From the NCBI GenBank assembly GCA_027563935.2, contig CM050449.1, positions 87,582,371-87,646,370 of the forward strand: a DNA stretch of 64,000 nt, written 5' to 3'. A program made the position numbers and the translations under genes. Positions within the stretch are counted from its first letter, which is position 1, and every line of letters begins with the position of its first letter. The DNA is from Costus lasius (lineage: Eukaryota; Streptophyta; Magnoliopsida; Zingiberales; Costaceae). Positions 46,455 through 57,012 of this stretch are shown one piece after another. A model generated the notes under the pieces. It did not search any database and was not told where the DNA came from. It worked only from the letters and a program-made list of their open reading frames with translations.

Positions 46455-47446
46455 TGACGCAGGACGGAAGTTTGAAGATTGCTGGAAAAGAGAAGAGAAG
46501 AGGAAGAAGAGAAGAAACCCTTAGCTTAGCAAGCTAAGGGGGAAGAGGAGAACTACATCCCCTAAGCCTAACCTCCCAAGGAGGAAGACAACACCACGAA
46601 GGTTCCAAAAATATACTTAACTTCACTACTCAAAACATGAGAATTACATTAGTTTTATAGCCCTTTTACCCTCAACGTTAACATAAGCACTCAATGGATC
46701 TATCGGCTGCCATCTCTTCCTTTCAAATGGGTGATGAGGATGAATTAGACTCTTGAGCTCCTCTTGCTTGCGAACGAAGCAATCTCAGCTTTGATTTGTG
46801 AGCGCATTTAAGGGGTGATGAGGATGAATTAGACTCTTGAGCTCCTCTTGCTTGCGAATGAAGTAACTTGGAAGATATTCGGCTGAGATTGTGTGGTTGG
46901 CTTCTTCAATACTCATGCTTGGTGGAGGCTAAAGCTGATTGGCTGAGAGGAGCATGCTTGAAGATCTTTATTGCGCATGCTGGAAATTAAATTGGCGCAT
47001 GGAGCTTGTTGGATTGACTTGGGCTGCTTGTATCAATTTGATTAGCTATTGTGAAGAGGTGCCTTAGCTTGGTGGAGATAAAATCAGCTGAAGTTGCAGC
47101 GCATGCAAGATAATGTTGGATCTGATTGGCGTGTGAGGATTGCTGAAGATTGAAATTGGATGTTGACTGAAGCTTGACTTGTCCTTGGAAGCTTGGTGTT
47201 GCATGGTAGTGTTGCATGTTGACTTGCCTTGATGATGTGGCATGGGCTAATAGTTGACTTCGACTTAGATAATCCTACTAAATAAGGGGAATTTTAAAGT
47301 GCTATACACATGTAAACTAAATGCAACCTAATACATTAACTAGAAATTTAAAATGCTCAAAGGAAATAAAACTTAAGCTAATCCTAATTGCAACCAAATA
47401 AAGGGAAAATAAACATAATTAAGTCCCCTAAGATGTCCCTACATCA
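46455..47446. mobile_element. Solo LTR (992 bp)
   Basis: Begins tgacgcaggacgg and ends ccctacatca, i.e. TG...CA with TGA/TCA inverted ends, and is flanked by gtctg on both sides. No primer site, polypurine tract or coding region is present, so it is most simply a solo LTR left by LTR-LTR recombination. Read on the minus strand it starts TGATGTAGGGAC, reminiscent of the Gypsy-B LTR start TGATGTGGGACC, so a gypsy origin is possible. It holds a direct duplication with a period of 84 (46729-46783 and 46813-46867). Confidence 0.85.
46729..46867. repeat. Two-copy direct repeat, period 84
   Basis: A segment of about 55 bases starting ggtgatgaggatgaatt occurs twice, 84 bases apart, with only two or three differences. 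Confidence 0.88.
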
Positions 47447-47451
47447 GTCTG
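47447..47451. repeat. Target site duplication of the solo LTR (right copy)
   Basis: gtctg, mate of 46450-46454. Confidence 0.93.
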
Positions 47452-47842
47452 CCATAGAACTTATTGGGTTCGTCTTAGAATGATCCACCGCGAGAGTAGG
47501 AGGTCGGTCTAAAACGAACACCGGGGTGTATCACTCGAGAGAGGGCACCTTGTACCCTATGGTTAGACTCCTTGTGCAAAACCAATAAACCAAATAACTA
47601 ATATCTTTCTTGTGCGATTAAGATTATCATCGTGGTGGAAGCCGTAGCCCTGAATTCTCTCTTATATCTTTTCTCTACCGAAGTAGTTGCACTTGTTTGT
47701 TTTCGATTTCCGTCTTCAAAAACCCACATTTCGATTCGCCTAGCTATTAGGACTCGGACTTTCTAGTACTCAACCTTGTTCCCTATGGGATTTGACATCT
47801 TTTATATTACTTCGACATAACCGTGCACTTGCGGTCGTGTCA

Positions 47843-47847
47843 GGTGT
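47843..47847. repeat. Target site duplication of Athila C (right copy)
   Basis: ggtgt, mate of 37125-37129. Confidence 0.93.
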
Positions 47848-48405
47848 GTAGGGGCCCGCTATAGTAGGGGCGCCGCGGTGGGACAAACTCGCTGCATCGG
47901 GTCGCAGCACGAAGGTCTTGCTCAATGTCGAGTGCACATTGATAGGTTTGGTCCAATGATTCTGAGCCATACACTGAGAGGGCCTGCCAGATTTCTGCAC
48001 GGAGTCCATTCTTAAACTTAGACAAAACTAACTCAGGGTCTTCTTGCAAGTTGCAACGAAGTTGCAACGTATTGAAGGTCAAGCGATATTCAGCAATGGA
48101 ACTTGACCCCCCTTGTCGAAGGCTACTATACTAGTTTAGGAGTCGTTGTCAATACGAAGGGGGTACGTACCACTCGCGGAGGCGATACTTCATTTACTTC
48201 CAACGATTGATGGGAGGGAGTGCGAGCTGCTCGTTTTGGCGCTCCACATTCTGCCAATGCAAACGTGCGGGCCCTTCGAGCAGGGTGCAGACATATCAGA
48301 CTAGTAGGTGTGGGGCACAGTTACTCAAGTCAAAATATGAGTCGATGGAGGCGACCCAATCAAGGAATTTCGTGGGGCCTAGGCCGCCCGCGAAGGTTAC
48401 GGGGG
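47843..48405 (-). pseudogene. Element A, piece 3: gypsy gag fragment
   Basis: On the minus strand it encodes part of Gag similar to Gypsy-B Gag: LSKFKNGLRAEIWQAL matches LSRFKNGLRPNIKRAL, and YQCALDIEQDL matches YQRAIEVEQEL. Upstream, between about 48100 and 48405, the resemblance continues (cattctgcc, aaggaatttcgtgggg) but the frame is broken by indels. It is cut at 48405 by the LTR of Athila D, in the region matching the PPTFGGSLNPKEF segment of Gypsy-B. The Gag start and 5' LTR of A are not in the window. Confidence 0.85.
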
Positions 48406-49282
48406 TGTTGATAACATTCCGCAAGTGCACGGAATTATCGAAGTAATAAAAAGATTATCGTTCCCAACAAGGACTACGTAGTTAAGTACTGACTTCTTGA
48501 TTTGTTTGAATCTAGGCAAACTAAATACGCAGTGGTATTGAACTTCTAAATACGAACAATTCAAGGGCAACGTTAAAGGGGTTTTCAAATTCTAAAAGAT
48601 TCAGAATGCTATGGGTTCACCACACTGACAGGCATGAATTATTTAAAGATTACTCAATCAATAGAAAATATAAATCATGAAAGGAACTTTTCCTAATGTA
48701 CATATCACCTCCTCTCGGAGTGTAATACGGTGTTTAATTAAGTTAACTCCCTACTCTCATGACAGTTAACCTAACTAAACCCATTAATTCTATGAAAAGT
48801 TGTTAGATCCTTCAGACGAATCCAACCTACTCTCGTGATTAGATTCGAAGGTTCAACTGAAATAGATTGGACGTTGTGATTTACCTTTCGGTCCTTCTCG
48901 CAACGTCTAATACGCAATTATACGTGGCTAAGGTAAATTATGAAATAAATACAACTTCAATCAAATCATGATAAAAAATTCATATGAAAAGAGCATAAAA
49001 TATAGATTAATTCATGAATGTCAGTGGGCTACGCCCATTGATCCCGAAACACTGACTTCTTGGTATGATGAACAAGTAAGAATCACATAAAATTTGCAAA
49101 GAAATCACTAAAACAACAATTTGACGTGCTTCCCCTCGATCTGACGATGAAGATGAAGTAATCAATCTGATCTTCTGCATGAAATCTCGCCGGAATTTGC
49201 TCGAAAATCGAGTTTCGCCCCTTGTCGCCGCCGCCACTTGTGTTCGTCCGAGAAAGCCCCCTTTTTCCTTGAAAAATCTGAT

Positions 49283-49290
49283 CTTTTATA
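49283..49290 (-). promoter_or_regulatory. Candidate TATA box, Athila D LTR
   Basis: Minus-strand TATAAAAG, placed relative to the palindrome cluster as in Athila C. Confidence 0.6.
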
Positions 49291-49396
49291 GTTAGACCGG
49301 TTTAGAACCCATTAGCAAACGTTTCTACAAAGTCTGGTTCAAATCCGGTTCGAATCGGTGGAGAATCGAGTGAAAAGCTCGTCGGGCGGACGTTTT

Positions 49397-49598
49397 CACG
49401 GTCCGTAACATGTTCACGGCCACGGCCATAATTCTTTCTATGTGTACAGGCTTTATGTCACAGAAATATTTATGGACCGTAATGGATTTACGGCTTCGCC
49501 CGTGAATGTTTCTGTGTATTCCAACACTTAGCCGTTTTTCGCTCACTACTCGAACTCAAAATTACGAACGACCCATAATTACGGCCAAGGCCATAATT
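49397..49598 (-). repeat. Palindrome cluster in the Athila D LTR
   Basis: Repeated short elements built on TTACGG, ACGGCC and CCGTAA, for example cacggtccgtaac (about 49397), ggccacggccataa (about 49420), ggaccgtaatgg (about 49474) and the near-palindrome attacggcc-aa-ggccataat (about 49578). Confidence 0.75.
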
Positions 49599-49853
49599 CT
49601 CGCGTTCTTGACTATTTCAACTCCAAATTCGACGTGTAAGCTTGTGATCTCCTTGGGAATCATGCTTTGGCTTCAAAACTCGTGAAATCTTTCATTTTTG
49701 TGTGATTTTACCTATATTTTCATAAAAACTAAGAAAAGTGAAGATTCCGTGCCAAGTGAAGTAAAAACACCAAAATAGGCACAAAATCATGCAAATAAGC
49801 TCAAAATATGATCTAAAATATAGGCAAAAGTGTGGTGTAAATACAACGCATCA

Positions 49854-51338
49854 AAATACCCTAGACTTAGAATTTTGCTTGTCCTCAAGCAATACATCGA
49901 TATGAATAAAGAATGTAAAGATAAGGAATACTCATTAGTTTTACCATCAATAGATCCCTTAGTCTACATTTCAAGCATGCAACCTTTTCAGAACTTAGAT
50001 AATTTAAGAGAAATCATAGTAGAAATAAACTGTCAAGAGTTTACTATCCAAGAAAGATAAAATTCACAAGTCATGCTATAATGTTCATTCAACACATATC
50101 TAAAATGAAATACTTTTTGGTTTAATAAATCTGCCTTGATCAATAGATAAAGATTTAGTTCAAGTCATTTGGTGAAACTATAGATAAGAGATTTTTAGTG
50201 CAATTTGGTCCTTAAACTATTATTCATCATAACGTTGTTTAAGGTATACTGAATAACAGTATAATTTAACTCATGGTCTCAATCATAAGTCAGAGGAATT
50301 TTCCACTAAGCCCACAGCTTTTTCTTTTGCTCATTTTTTTTTGTTTTTTAGACTTCAACTCATGTCTTTGGTACCACTGCCAATTTTTCGCAATACCAAG
50401 TAGAGGAGTCAAATTTTTTTTTTCTTAATGAAAATATGGAAAAAGCCGGCCAGTGTCAACCCATAACCTCAAATTGTGCTACTAGAGGAGTTGGAGCAAA
50501 TCTCAAGTTAAATATATAAATCACCAAATTTCTATCCATAAAAATCACTATTAAATCAAAGGAAAATAAATTAAACTTAAAGTACAAGGATCACTATGCA
50601 CATGTTGTTTAAACATACAACAATTCATATGTAAACTTTATCAATACCAGAATCGATCTTACTGAACAATTTAAGTTTTCATGAAATCTCAAAAATTCTC
50701 TAAGTCATCAAATTAAATGCCCAAAATGCTTCCTAAGTTCAAAATTAAGGATAAAATGAATCTGATTAATCCTTAACAATCTTAAACATTCAAAATTCCT
50801 ATCTATAAAACTTTGAAGGATTAGCAAAACAAGAAAAAGAGCACCCTAGACTTAAATTGTTACATATGTATAAACATTGAATCAACGAAAAATTTTAGAA
50901 ATTTTTTTACAAGAGTTCCCTCTATATTATTGGCGAAACCCTGTACAGTTATATCAAAAGTGTGAAATACAACTCAGAAAAATACGAAAAAAATACCATA
51001 TCAAAGATAGTCAAGTTTTACATGGTAATCAACTTTCAAACATCAAATACCGCCAGGTTTATCAACCAAATCACAGTTACCATACTCACAAAGATTTGCT
51101 TCAATTTTTACAAAGCAATTCACTGCATCACCCATAATTCTCTTGTTCACCATTTCCTCCCTTCATGAAAACTCTTCAAAATTTCCTACAATCAAAGCTA
51201 CTCATAATTAAAACTCTATATTACTAAATACTCCAAGGCAAAATTAAATCAAGATAAACTAGAAGAATGAAAATCATAAATATGGGTTGCCTCCCAAAAA
51301 GCGCTCATTTTAGGTCATTAGCTTGACCAAAACCATGT
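49854..51338 (-). other. Athila D 3' non-coding region
   Basis: AT-rich, about 1.5 kb, no convincing gene. It matches the 3' region of Athila C in places, including ttgcttgtcctcaagc beside the LTR and a conserved hairpin at 50375-50395. The ATHILA third ORF of C has no counterpart here. Confidence 0.7.
50375..50395 (-). other. 3' region hairpin (Athila D)
   Basis: Minus-strand TATTGC, a 9-base loop, then GCAGTG: the same stem as in Athila C with G-U pairs at two positions. Confidence 0.55.
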
Positions 51339-52604
51339 TTAAAGGTCTCCTGATGGATTGGAGAGAATAAAAAACACTTCTTCTTCAACTTGTTCCTCTT
51401 CAAAATAATGCTTCAAACGTTGCCCGTTCACTTTGAAACTTTCTTGTCCTTCTCTTGATATCTCCGCTGTGCCATATGGAAATACTTTCTGAACAATATA
51501 AGGCCCCGACCTACGGCTTCTTAATTTTCCTAGAAATAGTCCGAGACGCGAGTTATAAAGTAAAACTTTATCTCCTTCAAAGAATTCTTTCCTTGAAATC
51601 CGTTGATCATGCCACTTCTTGGCGTGTTCTTTATATATGTGGGAACTCTCATAAGCCAAATTCCTTATTTCATCTAATTCATTCGGTTGAAATTTTCTTC
51701 TTTCTTCAGCACTCTTTAGGTCATAGTTTAGCTATTTCACTACTCAATAGGCCCTGTGCTCAAGTTCCACAAGTAAACGGCAAGATTTGCCATAAACAAT
51801 TTGGAACGGAGACATACCCAAAGGAGTTTTGAACGCCGTCCTATAAGCCCAAAGAGCATCATCAAGCTTCAGCGCCCAATCCTTCCTTGCTCCTGTCATA
51901 GTCTTTTCAAGTATCCTCTTAATTTCTCGATTCGAAACCTCAGCTTGCCCTGTGGGTGATACGGTGTAGCAATTTTATGGTGTACTCCATATTTCCTTAG
52001 CAATGACTCCGTCACTGATTAGAACACTAGGGACACCAAATCTTGGAAAAATTATCTTCTTAAATAACCTGGCTACAACACATGAATCGTTAGTGGCCTC
52101 AGCTGTTGCTTCAACCCATTTAGATACATAATCAACACAAAGAAGGATATATTTCTTTCCATAGGATGTAAGGAATGGGCCCATAAAATCAATTCCCCAG
52201 ACATCAAAAATTTTGACCTCCAAAATCCCATGTTGAGGAAGTTCATCTTTTATAGTGATATTACCGGCTCGCTGGCATTTATTACAAGATTGAATAAATT
52301 TCCTAGCATCACAAAAAATTGTTGGCCAATAGAGTCCTGACTAGAGAATTTTAAATGTTGTCTTTGATGCGCTGGCATGCCCTCCGTTAGGAGAAGAATG
52401 ACAGTGGGAAAGAACACTGTGAATTTCCTCTTCCGGCAAACATCTTCGAAATAAACTATCTGTGCATCGACAATATAAATACGGCTCATCCCAGTAAAAA
52501 TGCTTAACATCCGACTTGAATTTCTTTTTCCCTTGAAATGTCAGATCAGGTGGCATGATATTGGACACAAGAAAGTTTACAATATCTGCATACCATGGTG
52601 TCTC
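51339..52604 (-). pseudogene. Athila D integrase, broken
   Basis: Contains the zinc-binding region (CHSSPNGGHASASKT), the first catalytic Asp (WGIDFMGPF), the second (LISDG) and the C-terminal WHDQRI and SGPYIVQK motifs. A TAG at 52341-52343 aligns with Gln of E ([10 protein letters not shown]). Just after LISDG there is a deletion and frameshift near 52005, so the segment before YHPQ is out of frame. A further TAA separates this part from RNase H near 52605, possibly another Gln codon. Dead, but clearly the same family as E. Confidence 0.85.
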
Positions 52605-54299
52605 TTATCTTATGATATCATATAGATATTCCTCTTGAAAAGAATCATTAATTTCCAAATCATCCTCCGTGTTCTTCTCTTTGGTCAGTCTAGACAAGTG
52701 ATCCGCTACTAATTTTTCTGCCCCTTTCTTGTCTTTTATCTCAAAATCAAATTCCTGTAAGAGCAATATCCATCGAATTAATCTGGGCTTTGCATCTTTT
52801 TTGCTCACTAAGTATTTGATCGCCGAATGATCTGTAAAAATGACAACCTTAGAATTAATGATATAGGAGCAAAATTTATTAAAAGCAAAAACTATGGCAA
52901 GAAGCTCCTTTTCGGTTGTTGCATAATTTATTTGTGCCCCGTCTAAAGTCTTGCTGGCATAATAGATGGTATGGAGTTTGTTATTCTTTTGTTGTTCCAA
53001 CACCGCTCCCACTGCTTGGTCACTTGCATTGCACATCATCTCATAAGGGAGTGACCAGTCTGGTGGTTGCATGATGGGTGCAGAGACAAGAGCCTTCTTC
53101 AATTTCTCAAAAGCTTCAGTACAGTCCCTGTCAAACTAAAAATCAACATCCTTAGCCAATAAGTTTGTGAGAGGCCTAGCAATTTTAGAAAAATCTTTAA
53201 TAAGTCGACGATAAAACCCAGCGTGTCCCAAAAAACTTCGAATTCCTCTAGCTGATGTGGGTGGAGGTAACTTCTCAATAACTTCAATCTTGGCCTTATC
53301 CACTTCAATGCCTCTCTGTGAGATACGATACCCGAGAACAATTCCTTCTTGAACCATAAAATGACATTTCTGCCAATTAAGAACTAGGTTTGCTTCCTCG
53401 CACCTCTGTAAGACACGCGACAAATTAGATAAACAGTCATCGAAAGAAGATCCATACACTAAAAAGTCATCCATAAAAACATCCATAATATTTTCAATGA
53501 GATCAGAAAAAATGGCCATCATGCATCGTTGAAAGGTGGCTGGCGCATTACATAATCCAAAAGGCATGCGCCTATATGCGAATGTCCCGTATGGGCACGT
53601 GAAAGTGGTCTTCTCTTGATCTTCAGGATGGATGGGTATCTGGAAGAATCCTGAAAAGCCATCAAGAAAACTAAAGTAAGAATTCGTAGCCAATCATTCA
53701 AGCATCTGGTCAATGAAAGGAAGAGGAAAGTGATCCTTCCGGGTGGCTTTGTTTAATTTTCGGTAGTCGATACACATACGCCACCCAGTTACCGTACTCA
53801 TCGGAATCAACTCGTTGTTCTCATTTTTCACGGCCGTGACACCCCCTTTCTTTGGAACCACATGAACAGGACTAACCCATTCACTATCAGAAATTGGGTA
53901 GATCACTCTTGCATCTAGTAACTTGAGAACTTCCTTTTTTACCACCTCCTTCATGACAGGATTCAGTCGACGTTGATACTCAATAGAGGGTTTGCAGTTT
54001 TCCTCAAGATAAATCCTGTGCATACACAAAGATGGATTATTTCCATGTATGTCATGTAATGCATATCTAATTACCTTTCTATGTCGTCGAAGCTCATCAA
54101 GCAATCTCTTCCTCTGTACTTTGTCCAAATCAGCACTCACTATCACAGGATATGTATAATTTTCCCCCAAGAACTCGTATCTCAAATTTGGTGGAAGCAC
54201 CTTAAGTTCTAATTTATTCGTCTTTACCAGTTCAGGTTTTACCAGTATAAGTCTCTCAATTTTTGCTTTCTGTGGCTCAACCGTCTGGCTTGAATCCAA
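52605..54299 (-). pseudogene. Athila D reverse transcriptase-RNase H, broken
   Basis: RT motifs visible: SEWVSPVHVVPKKGG, WRMCIDYRKLN, MPFGLCNAPATFQRC and the catalytic FMDDFLVYG. RNase H follows with [13 protein letters not shown] (Asn for the usual Asp of CDAS) and YASKTL. The frame is the same throughout but has TGA at 53694-53696 (E has AGA, so a CGA ancestor is likely) and TAG near 53136. A frameshift lies between protease and RT near 54300-54376. Confidence 0.88.
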
Positions 54300-54376
54300 T
54301 ATTTTTGCATAGTCCTAAGCCTTTTCTCCCATATTCTCTTCATCCTCCACTCTAATCAGGCAAACTTCCAGCTGAT

Positions 54377-54979
54377 CTACTTCTTCAAATCTTCCGCTCT
54401 TGTTTCCAATTCCGAGGCATCAATATTAAGACAAAAATCTGCAAAGGTGGGCTTTTTAAGGGATGATGAAAGATCAAAATCAATATTATTCTCACCAATA
54501 TTCAAAGTCAATCTCCCTCTCTTCACATCAATAACAGCGCCTGTAGTGGCCAAAAATGGCCTCCCCAAAATAATTGGCTGTCTTATGTCTTCCTCCATTT
54601 CTAACACTACAAAGTCCGCAGGTACAAAAAATTGATTGACTTTTATGGGAACATCTTCCAATATTCCAACAGGTCGGTGAACAGATCGGTCAGCCAATTG
54701 TAATGTGATAGTGGTTGGCTTCATGTCACCTATGTTGAGTTTCCTACAAATTGACAGGGGCATCAAACTGAAACTTGCGCCCAAGTCACATAAAGTTCCT
54801 TCAAAAGACATGTTGCCAATCTGGCAGGGAATGGAGAAGCTTCCTAGGTCTTTTAACTTTTGAGGAATCTTGTTCTGTATTATCGCACTGCATTCCTCTG
54901 TGAGTGCCACAGTTCCATATTCTTCAATCTTTCGCTTATTAGAGAGTATATCTTTTAAAAACTTTGCATAGGTAGGCAT
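54377..54979 (-). pseudogene. Athila D protease region
   Basis: Open for 200 codons with LCDLGASFSLMPLSI, LADRSVHRPVGILEDVPI and IILGRPFLATTGAVID, the aspartic protease of Athila elements. D and E share the same order, with PTYAKFLKDIL or a close form before it. It was part of one Gag-Pol frame and is now separated from gag by a frameshift near 54940-54980 and from RT by one near 54300. Confidence 0.85.
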
Positions 54980-56163
54980 CTGTGACAGAGCTTGTGAAAG
55001 GAATGTTAATGTATAACTTTTTCAATACCTCCAGGAATTTGCCAAACTGCTTATCCAACTTTGCCTTGGCTAATCTCTGAGGAAAGGGGATAGGTAGAAC
55101 ATACGCAGGTGGACTCACATATTTCTCCTTTTCTTTCTCAATAGGCTTTTCCTCATCAGGCTGTGATTCTTCACACTGCTCCTTGTCAACTGCAGGTGTG
55201 ATCTCTTCCTCAGGCATCTGGGGTTCATCCAGCTGTTTACCACTCCTTGTAGTTCGCTGCAATGCTCTCTGAGGTTCATCTCAGGCTGTCCTGGTAGTCT
55301 CCCTGTAGGCCTACTAGTAGAACTCGCTTACTAAGAAATCTAGTTCTCTAACATCTTGTTGTGGGTAGCCAAAGCATCCACACGAGATGTCAGCTGCTTG
55401 ACCGCATTAGCAAGGTGATCAGTGCTCTTTTGCTGTTTCATGAGAAATCCTTCTAGCATGGTCTCCAAGTTTGACTTCTGGGGCTGTCCATATTGTCTTG
55501 ATTGAAAGCCCAGTGGTGGCCTATTATTCTGCTGAGGATACTGAGGAGGAACTTGCCCTTGATTGTTCTTGTAGGACAAGTTGGGGTGGTTCCTCCATCC
55601 TAGATTGTAAGTTGCAGAATATGGGTCATTCACAGGCCTCTGATTAAAATTTCCCAAGGCATTAACTTGCTCCTGATTAAGATTTTCTTGAGATGAAGCA
55701 ATAAACTGACAGTCAGATGAATCATGCCCTATTACACCACACACTTCATAGGAAACTGCATTAACGACAACTGAGGAAAAGGAGAAAGAATCTAACTTCT
55801 GTGCCAATGAATCTACCTTTGACGCTAGAGATGTCAAGGAACCGTTATGATACTTGCCAAATCCCGTGGAAGTAGTACTTCGCTCACTCGACCAGTGGTT
55901 ATGGTTCATGGCCATGTCCTCAAGTAGAGTTGTCGCCTCTTCCATGCCTTTGCTCATGATTGTTCCTCCAGCCACAGTGTCCACCATCAACTTGGTATTA
56001 TAATCCAATCCATTGTAAAAGATGTGGATCAAAACCCATGCTTGGAGTCGATGGTGTGGGCACATATGTTGGAGCTCCTTGAATCGATCCCAAGCGTCAT
56101 ACAGTGATTCTCCCTCTTGTTGTGCAAAGTAAGTGATCCTGTTGCGTAGTTGAATAGTCTTGC
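54940..56163 (-). pseudogene. Athila D gag, 3' part only
   Basis: Starts at the SKTIQLRN motif in the middle of Gag (about 56163) and continues with GESLYDAWDRFKELQ, a zinc knuckle with Tyr for the first Cys (YEVCGVIGHDSSDC), a Q/N/P-rich segment and the linker IPFPQRLAKAKLDKQFGKF. Three stops (TAG 55340, TAG 55331, TAA 55328) align one by one with CAG, CAG and CAA of Athila C (LESQLAQQA). A frameshift follows near EHC. The N-terminal half is missing because the sequence changes at about 56163. Confidence 0.87.
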
Positions 56164-57012
56164 TAGTAGTCATGGCAATATAACCCATCCCCGACCCGAC
56201 CCAACCCGAAGTCAATGGGGGAAAACCTGTGTTGACCAAGGAGTCGGGTTCGGGGAAAACCCAACTTATGTAGGTCGGGTCGGGGTCAGGTATGAGATTT
56301 CTACTACCCGCCCCGACCCCGAACCCGAACCCGCCCCGACTAATAAATTTACTAAATTATCCCTAAAACCTAAGTCAGCCAAATAACACATCAATCTCAC
56401 ACCCTTAATCCCTTACTCCATATTCAATCCAAACCGCTCATATATACTGTTCCCTTAATTTTATCCTAAGTCCCTACGCTGCCGCCGCCTCCATCGACTA
56501 TTCGACTCACTCGCCTAATCGCCTTCATCAACTCACTTGCCTCCATCCCTTACCCCAAATCTCACACCCTATTACCCTAAGCATTGCCGCCTCCATCAAT
56601 CCATCGTCATTTTGTCGCTGCCTCCATTCTCTTGCAAAGTTGCAGTCGCCGCCTCCATTCTCGTCGCCGGGCTCCACTGTTATTTTGCTGCTGCTGAGTG
56701 GCTAAGTGCTTATTGCTCTCACTCTGATTCTCGTCGCCAGGCTCCACTGTTATTCTGTTGCCGCCTGCATTCTCGTCGCCAGGCTCCACTGTCATTTTAC
56801 CCTAGCAAGCTAGCTCTTGCGTCAAAAGGAAGAAGACGACTGATTTTCTGAATCGAGAGTAAATATAATTTTATTTTTTTATATATTCTTGATTTATATG
56901 TGTTCTTGATTTACATGTGTTCTTGTCTTCTTGAGAGTAAATATAGTTTTATTTTCGTGTTGAATCTGAGCCATACGTGCTGTGAATCTGAGTCTTAAAA
57001 CAAGTTGTGGTC
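56164..57012. mobile_element. Possible hAT-type element end
   Basis: The sequence changes abruptly inside gag of D. The first 180 bases are packed with GGGTCGGG/CCCGACCC motifs in both orientations, a feature I associate with subterminal regions of plant Ac-like hAT elements, and the edge reads tagtcatggcaatataaccc. It then passes to C/T-rich sequence with an imperfect repeat of attctcgtcgcc-aggctccact at 56657, 56727 and 56769, and to AT-rich sequence from 56870. I see no transposase. The other end is not in the window, so the call is tentative. Confidence 0.35.

Larger units (their letters stand above)
37130..47842 (+). mobile_element. Athila-like element C, internally deleted
   Basis: Plus-strand order: 5' LTR (37130-38627), primer site (38634-38651), gag-pro frame fused to the integrase end (38795-41533), spacer with palindromes, ATHILA third ORF (42580-44095), 3' non-coding region, polypurine-rich tract (about 45305-45339), 3' LTR (45340-47842 with a solo LTR inside). 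RT, RNase H and most of integrase are absent. The LTRs differ by a few dozen changes by eye (a few percent), so it is older than the copia copies and Gypsy-B. Target duplication ggtgt shows it entered element A. Confidence 0.93.
45340..47842 (+). repeat. Athila C 3' LTR, interrupted by a solo LTR
   Basis: Starts TGATGCATTGC and ends GGTCGTGTCA. Without the 992-base insert and its duplication it is 1506 bases. Relative to the 5' LTR it has a 20-odd-base insertion after 45547 and scattered substitutions. Confidence 0.94.
48406..49853 (-). repeat. Athila D 3' LTR (1448 bp)
   Basis: On the minus strand it starts TGATGCGTTGTATT and ends TGCGGAATGTTATCAACA. The polypurine side (minus strand tctaagtctagggtatt) abuts 49853 and resembles that of Athila C. 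A TATA box (49283-49290) lies about 100 bases downstream of a palindrome cluster (49397-49598). Confidence 0.88.
48406..56163 (-). mobile_element. Athila-like element D, decayed, 5' end missing
   Basis: Minus-strand content: part of gag (from about 56163), protease, RT, RNase H, integrase, 3' non-coding region, polypurine tract, and 3' LTR (49853 to 48406). The 5' LTR, primer site and N-terminal half of Gag are not seen; gag stops abruptly at about 56163 where unrelated sequence begins. There are many stops and frameshifts, and no ATHILA third ORF between integrase and the polypurine tract. The LTR abuts element A at 48405 (flank ggggg); the second duplication is not visible. Confidence 0.88.
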
